Shown piece after piece: positions 46,371 to 55,237 of a stretch of DNA of 64,000 nt. A model generated the notes under the pieces. It was given only the letters and a program-made list of their open reading frames with translations, had not been told where the DNA came from and made no database searches. The stretch is from Mucilaginibacter ginsenosidivorax (GTDB lineage Bacteria; Bacteroidota; Bacteroidia; Sphingobacteriales; Sphingobacteriaceae): the NCBI RefSeq assembly GCF_007971525.1, contig NZ_CP042437.1, positions 6,510,001-6,574,000 of the forward strand. Direction: 5' to 3'. Each line of letters starts with the position of its first letter. Position 1 is the stretch's first letter. A program made the position numbers and the translations under genes.

Positions 46371-46553
46371 TAGGGGTATTTTTAAATAATACACCCGGTT
46401 TAACGACTTTTGTGACAAAATAGTTACAAACAATTAATAAAATTATCTGTTACGCAATTTTTTTTATTTTTATTGAGGAAATAGGAATGGTTGTTGACAG
46501 TGGCCTGTTTACGGGCAATTGGGTAAAATGTTGCCCATCTTGGTGATTACGGC

Positions 46554-46590
46554 AAAAAAAGGAGAGTTTCAGACAAACTCTCCTTTTTAA
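46554..46590 (-). terminator. Terminator after beta-helix gene copy 3
   Basis: GGAGAGTTT (46561-46569) pairs perfectly with AAACTCTCC (46575-46583), with A-run 46554-46560 and T-run 46584-46588, so it works in both directions. It follows the copy-3 stop by about 17 nt. Confidence 0.88.
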
Positions 46591-46606
46591 ACTTAATTGT
46601 TGTGGC

Positions 46607-48160
46607 TTATAACGCAGTATTGTTTGAAGCCTGAACGTAGTTTAACTGATAGTAATATTCAGAAACTATGCCTTTTAAAGTATTCTTCCCTTTATTGTTA
46701 ACAATTTTAGGAGCTACGGCGCCATTATTCGCACTTCCTATTTTTATTACATAGTCGGTTGTACGATTGGTGCCGGCTGTAGTATTGCCCGCAGTGTTTG
46801 ATGCAATGTATAAACCTGATGCATTGCCGTTGATCAGGATACCCGAAGCCGGAGCGGTTAACGTACCTACATCTGTTATTTTGTTGCCATAAAAGGTGCC
46901 GCTGGTGCCCAAAATACTTATGCCGTCCAGGGGCGTATCCGTTATAGTATTGCCATTTGCGGTAACCTTAGTGTAGTTTTTAAAAGTAATTCCGCTACCA
47001 ATCTCCGAGTGGATTACATTATTATCGGCGTTTACATTAATTAAACCTGTTGCTTCTGCATTATCAGACACGTTGATGGCGGGGGCTGTTAAATAGCTAA
47101 CGCCCGCAATATTTTCGTAAGTATTGTTGAAGGTATTACCGGATAAACTTACATTGACAATGTTCCAGCAATCAATTTGCCCCTGGTAAATTTTGTTGTT
47201 GTAAATTTTATGATGACCACTTAATGAGTCCACTATACCGTTTTTATAACCATCGTAAAAGAATCCCATTGTTACGGCCCTGCGGTATCTTACCTTGGGG
47301 CCACCACGCTCAACGGGGCCGTAGCCATCGCCAAAGTTAAAGGTATTGTCGTAAACAGTTACGTTTAATACTGCTTCATTAATACTATGCCGCTCAATGT
47401 CTACCCCGCCAACCAGATAGCCATCGCCATGAACATTGTTATTGTAAAATGATGCACCGTTTACGCAGCAAAACATAGTTGCTTCGCGGTATATGTTATA
47501 AAATTCACAGTCATGCACTTTTACACCAGTAACTATCCTTGCGTTAAGGCTTGGCTCAAAAACATCGCCAAAAAGCAGGCCATCCCCGCGAAAGCTTTGG
47601 AATTTGCAGTTTTTTACTTCAATATTTTTGCCGTTATTAATACTTAAGGCTGTACAAAACTGGTAACTGGCATCAAAAGTTTGGCTGGCCAGGTTGCCGT
47701 TAAAATCTATACCTTGTATCACCACGTTACTGATAGACGGCGTGCCGACATAGTATTGATAAAATAAAGGGTTTGGATTTTTTCGGCCGCCGGTTAATTT
47801 AATGTGACAGGTTGAAGGCCCATCACCAGTCATGCCAACGCCGTCAACCAGCTGTATTATTCCACCGCCGTTACCCGTTTGGCCTACCATATAGGTGCCG
47901 TTGGGGAAATAAATATTTGAAATTCCATTGGCTTTTGCAAACAAAAGAGCGCTTTTAATTGCTTCTGTATCATCCGTGGCACCATCGCCTTTGGCTCCGT
48001 GATCTTTAACGTTTACAGATACCGAAGATGCGGCGGAAATGGATGAATTAATTGTTAGGGAATTGCTAAATGAAGCAGATTGAGACGAATTTAAAGGGGT
48101 ATTTTCCTTTTTGCACGCGACTAAACATAAAGATGCAACTAAAACTAAAAGTTTCTTCAT
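46607..48160 (-). CDS. Right-handed beta-helix lipoprotein (pectate-lyase-3-like), copy 3
   Basis: A 517-residue lipoprotein from ATG 48160 with signal LCLVAC then KK. It is collinear and very similar to copy 2 from NVKDHGAKGDGATDDTEAI onward, including GKNIEVKNCKFQSFRGDG, YRRAVTMGFFYDGYKNG and the C-terminal ASGILINGNASG. The two genes look like a tandem duplication, each with its own terminator. As with the others, no metal-binding lyase residues can be confirmed without alignment. Confidence 0.88.
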   Translation of the reverse strand: MKKLLVLVASLCLVACKKENTPLNSSQSASFSNSLTINSSISAASSVSVNVKDHGAKGDGATDDTEAIKSALLFAKANGISNIYFPNGTYMVGQTGNGGGIIQLVDGVGMTGDGPSTCHIKLTGGRKNPNPLFYQYYVGTPSISNVVIQGIDFNGNLASQTFDASYQFCTALSINNGKNIEVKNCKFQSFRGDGLLFGDVFEPSLNARIVTGVKVHDCEFYNIYREATMFCCVNGASFYNNNVHGDGYLVGGVDIERHSINEAVLNVTVYDNTFNFGDGYGPVERGGPKVRYRRAVTMGFFYDGYKNGIVDSLSGHHKIYNNKIYQGQIDCWNIVNVSLSGNTFNNTYENIAGVSYLTAPAINVSDNAEATGLINVNADNNVIHSEIGSGITFKNYTKVTANGNTITDTPLDGISILGTSGTFYGNKITDVGTLTAPASGILINGNASGLYIASNTAGNTTAGTNRTTDYVIKIGSANNGAVAPKIVNNKGKNTLKGIVSEYYYQLNYVQASNNTAL

Positions 48161-48327
48161 AATTAGGGGTATTAAATTATCTAAAAAGGTAAAAACATTA
48201 AATAACCAGAACAAAAATAATAAAAATAGAAAACATTTTAATCTTTAGTTTGTAACAACGTGAAAAAAAATAAAACATTGCATGGGATTATCTAAAACGA
48301 CGCCATTTTTTAACTATTAAATTAAAT

Positions 48328-49326
48328 ATGGCTCTTGAAATATTATCAACTACCTCCGATCTTAACGAATATGGCGGAGCGCAAAAAGTACTGTTGGATT
48401 TACACAACGGCATTAAACATAAGTATAATTGCAAAATACTGGGATTTATTGAATTCGAAAAACTACATCCAAAATACGGCATCAGGCAAGCCGAATATGT
48501 AAAATTTGCCAACCCGTTTTACCTCAATAATAAAATACTGCTGGTGCATGCCCGCAATATTATGGCTTTGATCATGGTTATTAAACGGATGTTTTTTTTA
48601 AATACAAGGATAGTTTACATAGCACATAATGTATACAATACGCACAAACACTTTTCATTTTTCCCTTGTGATATTGTGTCTATTTCAAAAAAAGTAACCC
48701 ACAACCTGCTTAACTACTTTAACCTTAAAAACAGGAAAATAACCTTAATATATAATGGAGTAAAGGACCAGGGAGACGCTAATCCGGTTGTTACATTTAA
48801 AAAACAACAAACCATCAGAATCCTATATTCGGCCAGGGTTATTGATGTTAAGCGTCAATTATTAATTGTCAATCAGTTAAAAGGGAAACTTCACCCTGAT
48901 ATTCAAATTGTTTTTGCCGGTAAAGGACCAGATTACGACCAGTTAGTTGAAAAATGTAGCGATGCAACAAACTTTAAAGCCTTAGGTTTTGTTGAGCACG
49001 TGGATGAGCTGGTAAAACAGGTAGATTTTTTAATGCTTTTTTCCACACAGGAGGGGTTGCCTATATCGCTTATTGAAGGAATTATGCATGGCAAGCCGCT
49101 GTTGGTTAATGATGTAGGCGGAAATTTAGAAATTGGGGTCCCCAATTTTAACGGTATCGAACTAACAGACGATTGGAATGAACTGGCCGATAAAATTAAC
49201 AGTATAGTAGATTTATCGGTTGAAAATTACCAACTGATGAGCCAGAACAGCCGCAAGCATTATGAAGCCATGTTTACCTACAACGTAATGATTGACAATT
49301 ATATAAAGCTCATTGATTCTTTATAA
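48328..49326 (+). CDS. Glycosyltransferase family 4 protein
   Basis: A 332-residue GT-B enzyme. The N-terminus has the acceptor-side pattern TTSDLNEYGGAQKVLLDLHNG. The C-terminal half shows RILYSARVIDVKRQLLIVNQL, IVFAGKGPDYDQL and the nucleotide-sugar signature EGLPISLIEGIMHGKPLLVND with two Glu seven residues apart. It transfers a sugar from a nucleotide donor to the growing repeat unit in the cytoplasm. It is followed after 57 nt by the flippase gene on the same strand. Confidence 0.86.
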   Translation: MALEILSTTSDLNEYGGAQKVLLDLHNGIKHKYNCKILGFIEFEKLHPKYGIRQAEYVKFANPFYLNNKILLVHARNIMALIMVIKRMFFLNTRIVYIAHNVYNTHKHFSFFPCDIVSISKKVTHNLLNYFNLKNRKITLIYNGVKDQGDANPVVTFKKQQTIRILYSARVIDVKRQLLIVNQLKGKLHPDIQIVFAGKGPDYDQLVEKCSDATNFKALGFVEHVDELVKQVDFLMLFSTQEGLPISLIEGIMHGKPLLVNDVGGNLEIGVPNFNGIELTDDWNELADKINSIVDLSVENYQLMSQNSRKHYEAMFTYNVMIDNYIKLIDSL

Positions 49327-49383
49327 CTGTAACCTTCATGACCAAACATATTTTACACACTAAAAAACAGTTACGGGGATAAA

Positions 49384-50850
49384 ATGAAGATTACTTATAA
49401 TACAATTACCAATAAAATTTCAGGGTTATTTCAAAGTTCTCTCTTTAAAAACAGCAGCTGGGGTATTATATCCCAGATGTCGCAAACGTTGTTCCTTAGC
49501 CTGTTTTTTGTAATCCTTGCGCGAAAATATCCAACAGGCATTTTTGCAAAATATATTGTGGCCAACGCCATTTATCAGTTAGTTACGGCCTTTTCAACCA
49601 TGGGCTTAAGCCAATGGTTTATCAGGGAATTTATGCATACTGATGATAAAGAAACGCTGATAAGCAAGTTTATCAAAATGCAGATATATTTTGGCATCGG
49701 CTTTTATATCATCAATGTGGGCCTTGCTTTTTTGATTTATGGCGATAAGTTTACCCGGGTACTAATTATATTGATGGGTGTTAATGTTATTTTTGATAAC
49801 CTTATTAATGGTATTAAATCCTTAAATATTGCCAATTTTGAACAAAAGAAAACTTTTATCATCCTTACTATCGAATCGGTACTAAAGTTTGTTGCCGGGT
49901 GCCTTTTATTTATTTACCCGTTTTCTATCATCACATTATCTGTTATTTTAATAGGTATCCGGTTTTTAACTCTCAACCTTTTCCTTACAATTGGTTCATC
50001 AAACCTGGTTACGGTTAAAACACTTTGGCGCTGTAAGGTTACGTACCATGATATGAAGGCCCTGGTTATCATGAACTGGGCTTTTGTCATCATCGGCGGG
50101 GTATCTATCATCAACTGGCGAATGTCGAATATTATCATATCAAAAGTTTTAACTGCGTTTGATGTTGCCAATTACGAAATATCGTTTAAAATATTTTCAA
50201 TAGCACAAATACTACCTGTAGTTATATCAACCTCGGTTTTTCCTTTGCTTGTAAAACATTATTCGAAACCCGATAAAGTCGATTTTTTTGTTTTTTATAA
50301 AAAAATGCATGTGTACTATTTATTATTTGGCTGGCTGGCGTTTACGTTTATATATTCCTTCTCAGATAAACTGATTCCCATTGCTTTTGGCAATACTTAT
50401 TTAAGCAATGCCGAATACACCAAACAGATGTTTCTAACGATCCTTGTTTTTCCAACAGCTTTGCTGCAGGCCAACGTTTTAATTGCCATGAAAATGGAAA
50501 AGCAAGATATGCTGTTTAATATTATAGCATTGGTGGTAAACTTGTCTATGTGCCTTTTTGGTGTGTTGTATATCAAATCATTAAGCATAGTAAACTACTC
50601 CATATTTGCCTCGTTCCTGGTATTTCACATTTCGCAGGATATTTTGCTGCTGGGACGAAAAATGGTGTCTTTAAAATCAGTCTTTGCGTTTTATATCATG
50701 ACTGCTGTTTTTATTGGATGCTATATGCTATTGAGCAAAGTAGTAAATCCCTACCTGCTTTTTGTGTTTGCCTGGGTAATTACACTGATAATAACTTTTA
50801 TGGGTAAAAAACTACAAGCGTTGGTTTTAAGGCCCAACGCCATTGCTTAA
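49384..50850 (+). CDS. Wzx-like polysaccharide flippase
   Basis: A 488-residue integral membrane protein with about twelve to fourteen hydrophobic helices. The pattern FKNSSWGIISQMSQTLFLSLFFVILARKYP near the start and the paired-helix layout fit the MATE-related polysaccharide transporters that move lipid-linked repeat units across the inner membrane. It pairs functionally with the Wzy-like protein at 43239. No short motif proves substrate specificity. Confidence 0.85.
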   Translation: MKITYNTITNKISGLFQSSLFKNSSWGIISQMSQTLFLSLFFVILARKYPTGIFAKYIVANAIYQLVTAFSTMGLSQWFIREFMHTDDKETLISKFIKMQIYFGIGFYIINVGLAFLIYGDKFTRVLIILMGVNVIFDNLINGIKSLNIANFEQKKTFIILTIESVLKFVAGCLLFIYPFSIITLSVILIGIRFLTLNLFLTIGSSNLVTVKTLWRCKVTYHDMKALVIMNWAFVIIGGVSIINWRMSNIIISKVLTAFDVANYEISFKIFSIAQILPVVISTSVFPLLVKHYSKPDKVDFFVFYKKMHVYYLLFGWLAFTFIYSFSDKLIPIAFGNTYLSNAEYTKQMFLTILVFPTALLQANVLIAMKMEKQDMLFNIIALVVNLSMCLFGVLYIKSLSIVNYSIFASFLVFHISQDILLLGRKMVSLKSVFAFYIMTAVFIGCYMLLSKVVNPYLLFVFAWVITLIITFMGKKLQALVLRPNAIA

Positions 50851-50934
50851 GCAAGCGGTATTAACTTAATTTGCCGGTATTTAATAGTATTTAAGGCGCT
50901 ATTACATAAAACGCGGTAATAAAGTAACTTTTTA

Positions 50935-52080
50935 TCAGATTGTTTCTGCTATCTTTTTACGTTTTGCAAAGCCGAAGATGTCGGCAGTTTTAACATATGC
51001 TATTTCCCTTTCGGGTTTTCTATAGCTAAACAGCCACCAAAAACCGTATCGGAGGCATAAATTATAAAAGAAAATAGGTAATACAATTCCGGCAGTCCAG
51101 ATAATGAATATCAGTGCGGGCACATAGGTAATATGTAAAATACCCATACATAGGGTACGTGTTACCGTCATTACAATTATTTGTATACAATAAATATATA
51201 GCGAATGATAACCCACAATACGCAGGAATTTAAATGCCTGTAGTTTTTGTAAAAAGAAAGAGCAATTGATTGACAGTGCACAGCCAATTATTGCCTGGGC
51301 AAAAAACAGGTATGGTTTGTTAACTTCCACATACCTGATTCCAAAATCAGATGCCTGTAAATTAAAGGGGGTGCTGTAATATTGAATTGCCAAAAAAGCA
51401 ACAACCAAGGGTACAAAAAATTTCCATGAAGTGTAAGCCTGCATTTTTTTATCATTCAACATTAATCCCGACAGTAAATCGCCAAGCGCAAAAAAGATAT
51501 AATACTCAAAAATGTCTGTAAACAGGCCAGCTTTAATATGATACATCAGCGGGAACAGCACGTACAACACCGCACCTAAACAAAGCTGCACCAAACCGGT
51601 AACCTTTAGCTTAACGTGTAAAAAAGCATAAATTACACCAATGCAATACAATGCATTCAGGTACCAGAAAATTCCCGTTCGCCTTGGATTGATAATCAGG
51701 TTTAAATAATCAATTGCAGTGTATCCGTTGTGGGTAAAGCGGTTCATGATAATTTGCAGCGTAACCTGTATTATACCCCAAACAAACAAGGGGTGCAGTA
51801 TATTATTGCTCCTGTTGCTAATGTAAGCCGGCAACCCTTTTTTGTTTAAGCTTTTTACAATGAGCAGCCCGGATATAATAAAGAACAAGGGCATGCGGAA
51901 GCCGTACAAAAAAACGCCTATATAATTAAAAAAAGGATATTGCTCTAATGCCAGCCCGTGATCTTTCAGCGTTTCATAGCAGTGGCCGTAAGCAACCAGT
52001 ATAATGCTGATTCCTTTGTCATAATCTATCCAGGGCCATCGTTTTTCATTGCGTATAAATTGGGCATTAAATGGATCCAT
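50935..52080 (-). CDS. Acyltransferase-3 family membrane protein
   Basis: The 381-residue protein has around ten membrane segments. The N-terminal WIDYDKGISIILVAYGHCYE contains the family's DxxKGIxI and conserved His, and MPLFFIISGLL is a second hallmark. Members O-acetylate or O-acylate sugars on surface polymers. Here it is the most likely source of acyl decoration of the exopolysaccharide. It is transcribed convergently with the flippase gene. Confidence 0.86.
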   Translation of the reverse strand: MDPFNAQFIRNEKRWPWIDYDKGISIILVAYGHCYETLKDHGLALEQYPFFNYIGVFLYGFRMPLFFIISGLLIVKSLNKKGLPAYISNRSNNILHPLFVWGIIQVTLQIIMNRFTHNGYTAIDYLNLIINPRRTGIFWYLNALYCIGVIYAFLHVKLKVTGLVQLCLGAVLYVLFPLMYHIKAGLFTDIFEYYIFFALGDLLSGLMLNDKKMQAYTSWKFFVPLVVAFLAIQYYSTPFNLQASDFGIRYVEVNKPYLFFAQAIIGCALSINCSFFLQKLQAFKFLRIVGYHSLYIYCIQIIVMTVTRTLCMGILHITYVPALIFIIWTAGIVLPIFFYNLCLRYGFWWLFSYRKPEREIAYVKTADIFGFAKRKKIAETI

Positions 52081-52263
52081 GAATAATTATTTTTGTTTTT
52101 AAGGCAATCATGATAATCTTCAGCCATTGGCAGCGCTTCCGGGAAGAGTTATTTTGAAATGTTAGTTAAATTAATTGGTTTTTATTTTCCAAAGCCAGGG
52201 GTATATGAAAGTTTTGGAATTGTTCATGAGAAAAGAATAGGTAATAAATTAATGGTTATGCGG

Positions 52264-52497
52264 TCAACATACACCCAGGTCATCCCTTAAGCTGTCGCGA
52301 TAACCCCATTCTTGATTTTTATCCAATTCCGGATATTTCTGACGATTGTCCGTCAACACAATGAGTGCTGTGCCTAACAGTATTAAAGGTGACGCGAAAA
52401 ATAATATTACAGCTATATCTGCATAACCAATTGCAACCAATGTGGCGTAAATGATTAAATATAGTGTTGCCATGGCTAATGCTCCCCTTGCGTTCAT
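52264..52497 (-). CDS. Small two-helix membrane protein
   Basis: A 77-residue protein starting at ATG 52497 with two hydrophobic segments (about 5-23 and 27-47) and a charged C-terminus (NRQKYPELDKNQEWGYRDSLRDD). It resembles small hypothetical membrane proteins of this phylum; no function is known. It is isolated from its neighbours. Confidence 0.6.
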   Translation of the reverse strand: MNARGALAMATLYLIIYATLVAIGYADIAVILFFASPLILLGTALIVLTDNRQKYPELDKNQEWGYRDSLRDDLGVC

Positions 52498-52828
52498 AAC
52501 TGTTGACTTTAATCTAAAGTTAAAAAACATCAGCACACCCTAAAAGTTTTAAAGTGTCTGCAAATTTTCGATTAAGTTTTTCACAAAATAATCAATGTCA
52601 CTTGTGGGCAATGCCGGCACAAAGCTAAGTTACCATAATAAAAAAGGGGAGGGGGGGGAACGCCCTCAGTTATTGGGATTTTTTAATAATCGTTTTTTAA
52701 GTGAAACTTCCTGATTGTCGGCAATATCTAATAACCTCAAAATAATGGCGCCATTTTTATATATTATGGTGACTCGACCGGTTTGATGTGATGGATTTTG
52801 CTTTTAATCATTTTGTCCGCTACAATGC
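52498..52828. other. 331-bp intergenic region left of the fucose operon
   Basis: No reading frame or clear terminator for the operon was found. A G-rich tract (GGGGAGGGGGGGG) lies at about 52648-52660. Confidence 0.45.
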
Positions 52829-53842
52829 TTAAACCTCTATCATCGCTTTAATTACGCCATTTGCCGGATCAAGCCAACTTTCAAAGTTATCTTTCACCTG
52901 AGCAAACTGTACCCGATGCGTAATATAATTTGCGGGTTGTACCAAGCCCTTTTTCATGGATGCAATAACATGCTCAAAATCTTCCCGTGTAGCGTTGCGG
53001 CTGCTCATCAAAGTGGCTTCACGCTTGTGAAATTCCGGGTGGCTTATACTAATATCTCCTTTTTGCAAACCAACCAGTACATATCGGGCTCCGTGCGCCA
53101 TGTATTGAAATCCGTTGTTAATTGCCTTTAAACTACCGGTGGCATCTATCACTACGGTAGGCATATCTCCATTTGTTATTGCGGCCAGTTGTTCCAGTAC
53201 ATCTTCAGTAGCTACATTGATAACATATTCTACCTTTAACCTGTCCCTGCAAAATTCAAGCCTCCTGGCGTTTATATCCATGGCGATGACCTTTGCGCCT
53301 GCAATGCGGGCAAACTCCATTATTCCCAGGCCTATCGGGCCGGCTCCCATCACCAATACATATTCGCCAGGCTTAACATCTGCCCGCCTTACTCCATGGG
53401 CTCCTATGGCCAATGGCTCTACCAATGCCAGTTCGTCATAACTTAAACCCTCACCATGTACCAGCGAATACGTTGGTACATTCAGGTATTCGGTCATTCC
53501 CCCGTCTACATGAACTCCGCAAACATTAATTTTAGCACAGCAATTAGGCTTTCCCGATCTGCAGGCAATACATACGCCGCAATTAAAGTAGGGGATGAAT
53601 GTTACAACGTCGCCTTTTTGAAAACCCTGCGCGCCGCCGGTGTCAACTAATTCTCCCGACAGTTCATGGCCGAGGACGCGTGGGTAACTAAAGTATGGTT
53701 GGGTTCCCTCAAAGGCATGCAGATCAGTTCCGCAAATTCCTATTCTCCTGATCCTGATCTGCGCATAGCCTTCTTTAATTTCTGGTTTTTCCTGTTCTTT
53801 AAAAGCTAAACGCCCTGGTTCCTCACAAACTATTACTTGCAT
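52829..53842 (-). CDS. Zinc-dependent alcohol/polyol dehydrogenase of the fucose operon
   Basis: A 337-residue medium-chain dehydrogenase. The catalytic zinc region shows GICGTDLHAFEG and the GHE motif in LGHELSGE; the structural zinc cysteines are in CGVCIACRSGKPNCCAK near 90-107. The NAD-binding loop is GAGPIGLG near 172. By position at the end of the fucose operon it probably oxidises a sugar-acid intermediate, as the zinc dehydrogenase does in the non-phosphorylative fucose route; this is inferred. It starts 10 nt after the mutarotase stop. Confidence 0.87.
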   Translation of the reverse strand: MQVIVCEEPGRLAFKEQEKPEIKEGYAQIRIRRIGICGTDLHAFEGTQPYFSYPRVLGHELSGELVDTGGAQGFQKGDVVTFIPYFNCGVCIACRSGKPNCCAKINVCGVHVDGGMTEYLNVPTYSLVHGEGLSYDELALVEPLAIGAHGVRRADVKPGEYVLVMGAGPIGLGIMEFARIAGAKVIAMDINARRLEFCRDRLKVEYVINVATEDVLEQLAAITNGDMPTVVIDATGSLKAINNGFQYMAHGARYVLVGLQKGDISISHPEFHKREATLMSSRNATREDFEHVIASMKKGLVQPANYITHRVQFAQVKDNFESWLDPANGVIKAMIEV

Positions 53843-53852
53843 ATTATTTATC

Positions 53853-54188
53853 TTAAAGCTGAAAAATCTGTTCCATTATTACCCATTTCTCTCCTTCTTT
53901 GGCCCAGGGTAAGGGCTGCTGAAATTTCCACATGAGTTGTTCCCATTCCTGTACTTTGGAGTTAAGCGCATCCATCGCTTCTTTTTTTTCAGCCTCATAA
54001 TGATCGCTGGTTTCCATAATCATAAACAACCGGTTTCCGGTACGATAGATTTGCATATCTGTAATCTCGGCATCAAGTATACTGGTTCGTATTTCCGGCC
54101 AGGCATTTTCTGTCCTGTGCCAATATTCATATTCGGCTATCAGTTGCGGGTCATCCTTGAGGTCAAGGGCTAAACAATATCTTTTCAT
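53853..54188 (-). CDS. L-fucose/L-rhamnose mutarotase family protein
   Basis: A 111-residue protein of the RhaM/DUF718 fold that interconverts alpha and beta anomers of a deoxysugar. Family features are CLALDLKDDPQLIAEYEYWHR at the N-terminus with its His, IYRTGNRLFMIMET, and the Trp-rich end. In this operon the substrate is expected to be L-fucose. It lies 14 nt after the aldo/keto reductase stop and 10 nt before the dehydrogenase. Confidence 0.88.
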   Translation of the reverse strand: MKRYCLALDLKDDPQLIAEYEYWHRTENAWPEIRTSILDAEITDMQIYRTGNRLFMIMETSDHYEAEKKEAMDALNSKVQEWEQLMWKFQQPLPWAKEGEKWVIMEQIFQL

Positions 54189-54202
54189 AGTTTATCTCGT
54201 AG

Positions 54203-55219
54203 TTATAAATAAGTGGAAGCGAAGGCTTTGTCAATCAATCCCTGCTCCTTCATTTCATTCCAGAACCCGGCCGGAATTTTTAAGGAAGCAACGGCAACAT
54301 TCAGTGCTACCCTGTCTGCATTTGTGGTATTAAGGGCAATGCTTTTAACACCGGGCGCTTTTAATCCAAAAGCAACACATGCATCTACCGGCTTAATGTT
54401 AAAATCTTTGCATAACTGATAAAACTGCGTCCGCCAGCGATACAAGCCATGGTCTTTTACCGGATCTTTCAACTGATAGTTATAGTACGCCGACCCGGTT
54501 AAAAAACCTCCGTTAAAGACCGCGGAGTTTATAATTTCAATTTTTTGCTTGTCAAGTTCCTCCATAAACTGCACTAATTCCTTTGGATGGCTGTGAATCG
54601 TCATACTGTTGGCTATCATTGCCCAATCCAGCTTTACATCATGGCTTATCTTTTTTATGATTCTCCAATCCTTTGATCCTATGCCTATTGCTTTTACTTT
54701 GCCTTGTTCTTTTAGTTGATGCAAAGCCCGGTAAGCTGCCAGTATATCCTGGTAACGCCGTGTTTGATCAGCCTCATTCTTTGCCGCTGCCAGGTATTCA
54801 TCCGGGTCATGTACCGAAACCAGTTGGGCACGGTAATCACCAAGCAGTTCATTTCCTTGTTCATAACACTCAAGGATGCCTTCGTAGCTTATTTTTTGCA
54901 CCGCATCATATTTCAGGTCACGCCAAACGCCCGGTTCAAAAGTAGGCTCGGGCGTTTTTAAAGCAGTACGTAGCCAGCCTAATTTATTGCTGATAAGTAC
55001 ATCTGTGGGTTTTACATTCAATTGCGCCAAAGCGTTTCCCAGCGATTCGAGCGCGAGCCCGGCTCCGTATTTACCCGCAGAGTCAAATACCGCTGGCTTA
55101 GGGGAATGTTTGATGCTTTCGGCTACTATTGCACGTTTAGCCTCATCAGATAGCACTACATATAAATTCCCTAACCCGCTGGTTCCAAAAATTACTTTAG
55201 GCAGATTGATCTCTTGCAT
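54203..55219 (-). CDS. Aldo/keto reductase, probable L-fucose dehydrogenase
   Basis: A 338-residue aldo/keto reductase. The catalytic tetrad is visible: Asp and Tyr in FDSAGKYGAG (near 47-54), Lys in LISNKLGW (near 80) and His in LVSVHDPDE (near 135). The family includes NAD(P)-dependent dehydrogenases that oxidise L-fucose or D-threo-aldoses to lactones. Position between FucP and a fucose mutarotase supports that activity. It starts 18 nt after FucP. Confidence 0.87.
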   Translation of the reverse strand: MQEINLPKVIFGTSGLGNLYVVLSDEAKRAIVAESIKHSPKPAVFDSAGKYGAGLALESLGNALAQLNVKPTDVLISNKLGWLRTALKTPEPTFEPGVWRDLKYDAVQKISYEGILECYEQGNELLGDYRAQLVSVHDPDEYLAAAKNEADQTRRYQDILAAYRALHQLKEQGKVKAIGIGSKDWRIIKKISHDVKLDWAMIANSMTIHSHPKELVQFMEELDKQKIEIINSAVFNGGFLTGSAYYNYQLKDPVKDHGLYRWRTQFYQLCKDFNIKPVDACVAFGLKAPGVKSIALNTTNADRVALNVAVASLKIPAGFWNEMKEQGLIDKAFASTYL

Positions 55220-55237
55220 GTTGAAAATAGATTATTG

